From assembly GCA_020152595.1 (NCBI GenBank), contig JAIGNY010001813.1, forward strand, positions 793,501 through 857,500: a DNA stretch of 64,000 nt, read 5' to 3'. This document shows, piece after piece, positions 62,301 to 64,000 of this stretch (position 1 is its first letter; each line of letters opens with the position of its first letter). The notes beneath the pieces are model-generated. The model saw only the letters and a program-made list of their open reading frames with translations, was not told the DNA's origin and searched no databases. This DNA comes from Chiridota heheva (lineage: Eukaryota; Echinodermata; Holothuroidea; Apodida; Chiridotidae). The translations under genes and the position numbers were made by a program.

Positions 62301-62570
62301 CGACGACGACGAGTGAACACACAATTACAATGACGGGGTCTTCGCTTGCGTATTCGGTTATGATAGAAACAATGCTATCACGAAACGCTTAATACGACCC
62401 AGAAGAAAACACTGGTACGACGTACGGACAGACATAACATCGACAACCAAGTTAATGTCCACGGCCTTTGATAATCAGTTGTGGTACACTGGCGTGTCTA
62501 CCAAAGCCAGGCTTGAACCGAGGGCCTCGTGGTCTGTAGACAGGTATTATAACGGCTACGCCACAGTAGG
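62301..62570 (-). repeat. tRNA-derived SINE, fuller copy
   Basis: Read on the minus strand from 62570, a tRNA-like head (gtggcgtagccg...tctacagaccacgaggccctcggttcaagcctggc) carries A-box-like and B-box (GGTTCAAGCC) promoter elements. The SINE body follows (to 62301) and shares about 190 bp with 2305-2496. It ends in a gtcgtcgtcg tail. Polymerase III transcription would run right to left. Confidence 0.75.
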
Positions 62571-62601
62571 TAGATATATATATATATTTTGAGAGTTCAA
62601 A

Positions 62602-62722
62602 TCGCACGGGGTTTAGATATGCTGCACGGGGCTTACATATGCTGCACGGGATTTAATTATGCTGTACGGGGTTTAAATATGCTGCATGGGCTTTAAATAT
62701 GCTGCACGGGGTTTATAAACGT
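62602..62722. repeat. 20-bp tandem repeat (tgctgcacggggtttaaata)
   Basis: Six imperfect copies are present in sequence, with variants such as gggcttacata, gggatttaatta and gggctttaaata. It is non-coding. Confidence 0.9.
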
Positions 62723-63766
62723 TGAAATAGATCACTATAGGCCGTGTGAATAAGATTATTTGTATCATTACAAGTTTGTTGTAAATATTCAAGTTGCCGT
62801 AAACTTAACATTAGGCCAGGTCATTTTTGCCAATTTTCATTGCCTAAGGTTATGAAATTGAATATTCATGTTAGGACGACAAAGCTTTTTCCCGACGGCT
62901 TGATATTACCTAGAATACAAATCATTGAATAAATATTTGGAACAGAAAACATTTGCAGTGAATGTGTTTGATGGACTAATGGGGCCCATACACCTTTATC
63001 AAAAAATCCAAAGTAGGAGCTTTCAAAAATCTTTTTGACTCAATAATGCTACTCATATTATCTTAGACAACTGCATTATACTTCATGATCATAACATTTC
63101 CTTCGAGTGTTTATACTGCCGTAAGCCCATCAATCTGCGCGGTATTAAAGGCGCATTTTGTGTATCATTACATATATCCAGCATATACATATAATACAGA
63201 GTTAATAAATAAGGTACTATGCATTCGGTGCATGATAATGCTTATAGGCTGAGCACAGATCAGATTGAGCGATCCACTTAATAAATGGTGTAGCTCTTTG
63301 ATACCCCTTGTTTATAGAACCCAAATAGGTAAGAGTTATATCGTAATCATTAAAATGAAGGTTTCTTCAACAAAACAAAAAACGAAAAAGGCGATGAAGT
63401 GATTGCCTCCCATTGCGATGCATTTTTGGATCTTTGGTCATTTCCATAGTATATGATGAAAAGATTGCTGAAAACTGTAGTCATTTGACATGGTCATTTC
63501 CATAGACCATTGTACAAATAACATAGTTTTGTCGTATTTACTATTAATCTGTATCATGTGATCATTTTTGGTTTGTTCATAGAGTGTTTTAACTCTCGTG
63601 AAAACGATCGAAGAATGTCGTGGTGATAGCCTAGCTGTTTTGTATTTGCCTTTGTTGACTCGAAAAACCAATGATACCTGTATGGCCTCTATTACTGCTC
63701 GAAGAAAAAACTAAAACACTCAATAATGAAGTAAATTGATGACAAATAAAAAAACAGATTTAGATA
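62723..63766. other. Non-coding stretch
   Basis: No gene is seen. 'catttccatag' recurs near 63441 and 63495. Confidence 0.45.
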
Positions 63767-63988
63767 AAACAGCTTATATTTTCAAAATGGATTTCTATTA
63801 TCAAAATGGACTGGAATAAAGCCTTTACATTACCATTATAGTCTTTTTGGCACTTATTATACTCTGTACCAGAATAGCAAACAACAATTATGCTTGCTAT
63901 TCTGGTACAGAGTATGTTAAATACCAAAAAAAACTATAATGGTAATGTGACAGCTTTATTCTAGTCCATTTTGAAAATTGAAGCTGTT
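63767..63988. mobile_element. Long hairpin, arms about 95-110 bp
   Basis: The left arm (aacagctt...ttcaaaatggactggaataaagc...acattaccattatagt...actctgtaccagaatagcaa, ending 63880) is complementary to the right arm (63894-63988), around a 13-base loop (acaacaattatgc). The left arm has an extra internal duplication (ttcaaaatgga / atcaaaatgga). It is a foldback or MITE-type element at the window edge. Confidence 0.9.
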
Positions 63989-64000
63989 ATAAAATCAAAT

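Overview
This is eukaryotic nuclear DNA: AT-rich, repeat-laden and intron-rich, with animal extracellular domains (CUB, EGF, Ig) on separate phase-1 exons. A Tie-receptor-like ectodomain, CR1/RTE/I-type LINE relics, a tRNA-derived SINE and a SAMD3-like gene inside an inverted-repeat element together suggest a marine deuterostome invertebrate. An echinoderm such as a sea cucumber is my best guess, but the sequence alone does not prove it.

Layout. 1-14.6 kb holds tandem repeats (20-bp units at 5.2 kb, 0.86 kb of (AT)n at 5.8-6.6 kb), dispersed repeats, a terminal-inverted-repeat (TIR) element copy at 11.6-12.2 kb and decayed LINE reverse transcriptases on both strands. 14.6-20.5 kb is the tail of an RNase H-type LINE, split by a 5.4 kb element (15012-20407). 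That element has 14-bp TIRs (CACTCTAAAAAAAG), palindromic TGGTCAAATTTGACCA sub-repeats and an intron-containing, frame-broken SAMD3-like gene. 22.8-24.4 kb is an intact plus-strand gene for a three-Ig single-pass membrane protein. 24.4-31 kb is mostly non-coding: foldback elements and a LINE-in-LINE insertion bounded by 56-bp target duplications.

31.3-59.3 kb, minus strand, is one large gene that I assembled exon by exon: signal peptide, CUB, CUB, small Cys-rich exon, CUB, EGF, Ig, Ig, EGF, EGF, EGF. The last five exons match, in order and in detail, the N-terminal half of Tie1/Tie2 receptors. Every internal exon but one is a multiple of three with phase-1 boundaries. No kinase, fibronectin III or membrane exon is visible, and the last EGF exon runs into a stop codon. 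The product is therefore either a secreted CUB-Tie-like protein or a receptor whose 3' part lies outside the window. Its introns carry an RTE-type LINE, a broken THAP exon, TIR elements, a duplicated CUB-exon fragment and a (GAT)n array.

59.3-64 kb holds a minisatellite, a LINE relic, a tRNA-derived SINE and a long hairpin at the right edge. The two solid genes, Ig membrane protein and Tie-like, are on opposite strands with separate starts. Both look like cell-surface or secreted recognition proteins. Several frame breaks lie in homopolymers, so some may be assembly errors rather than real decay.
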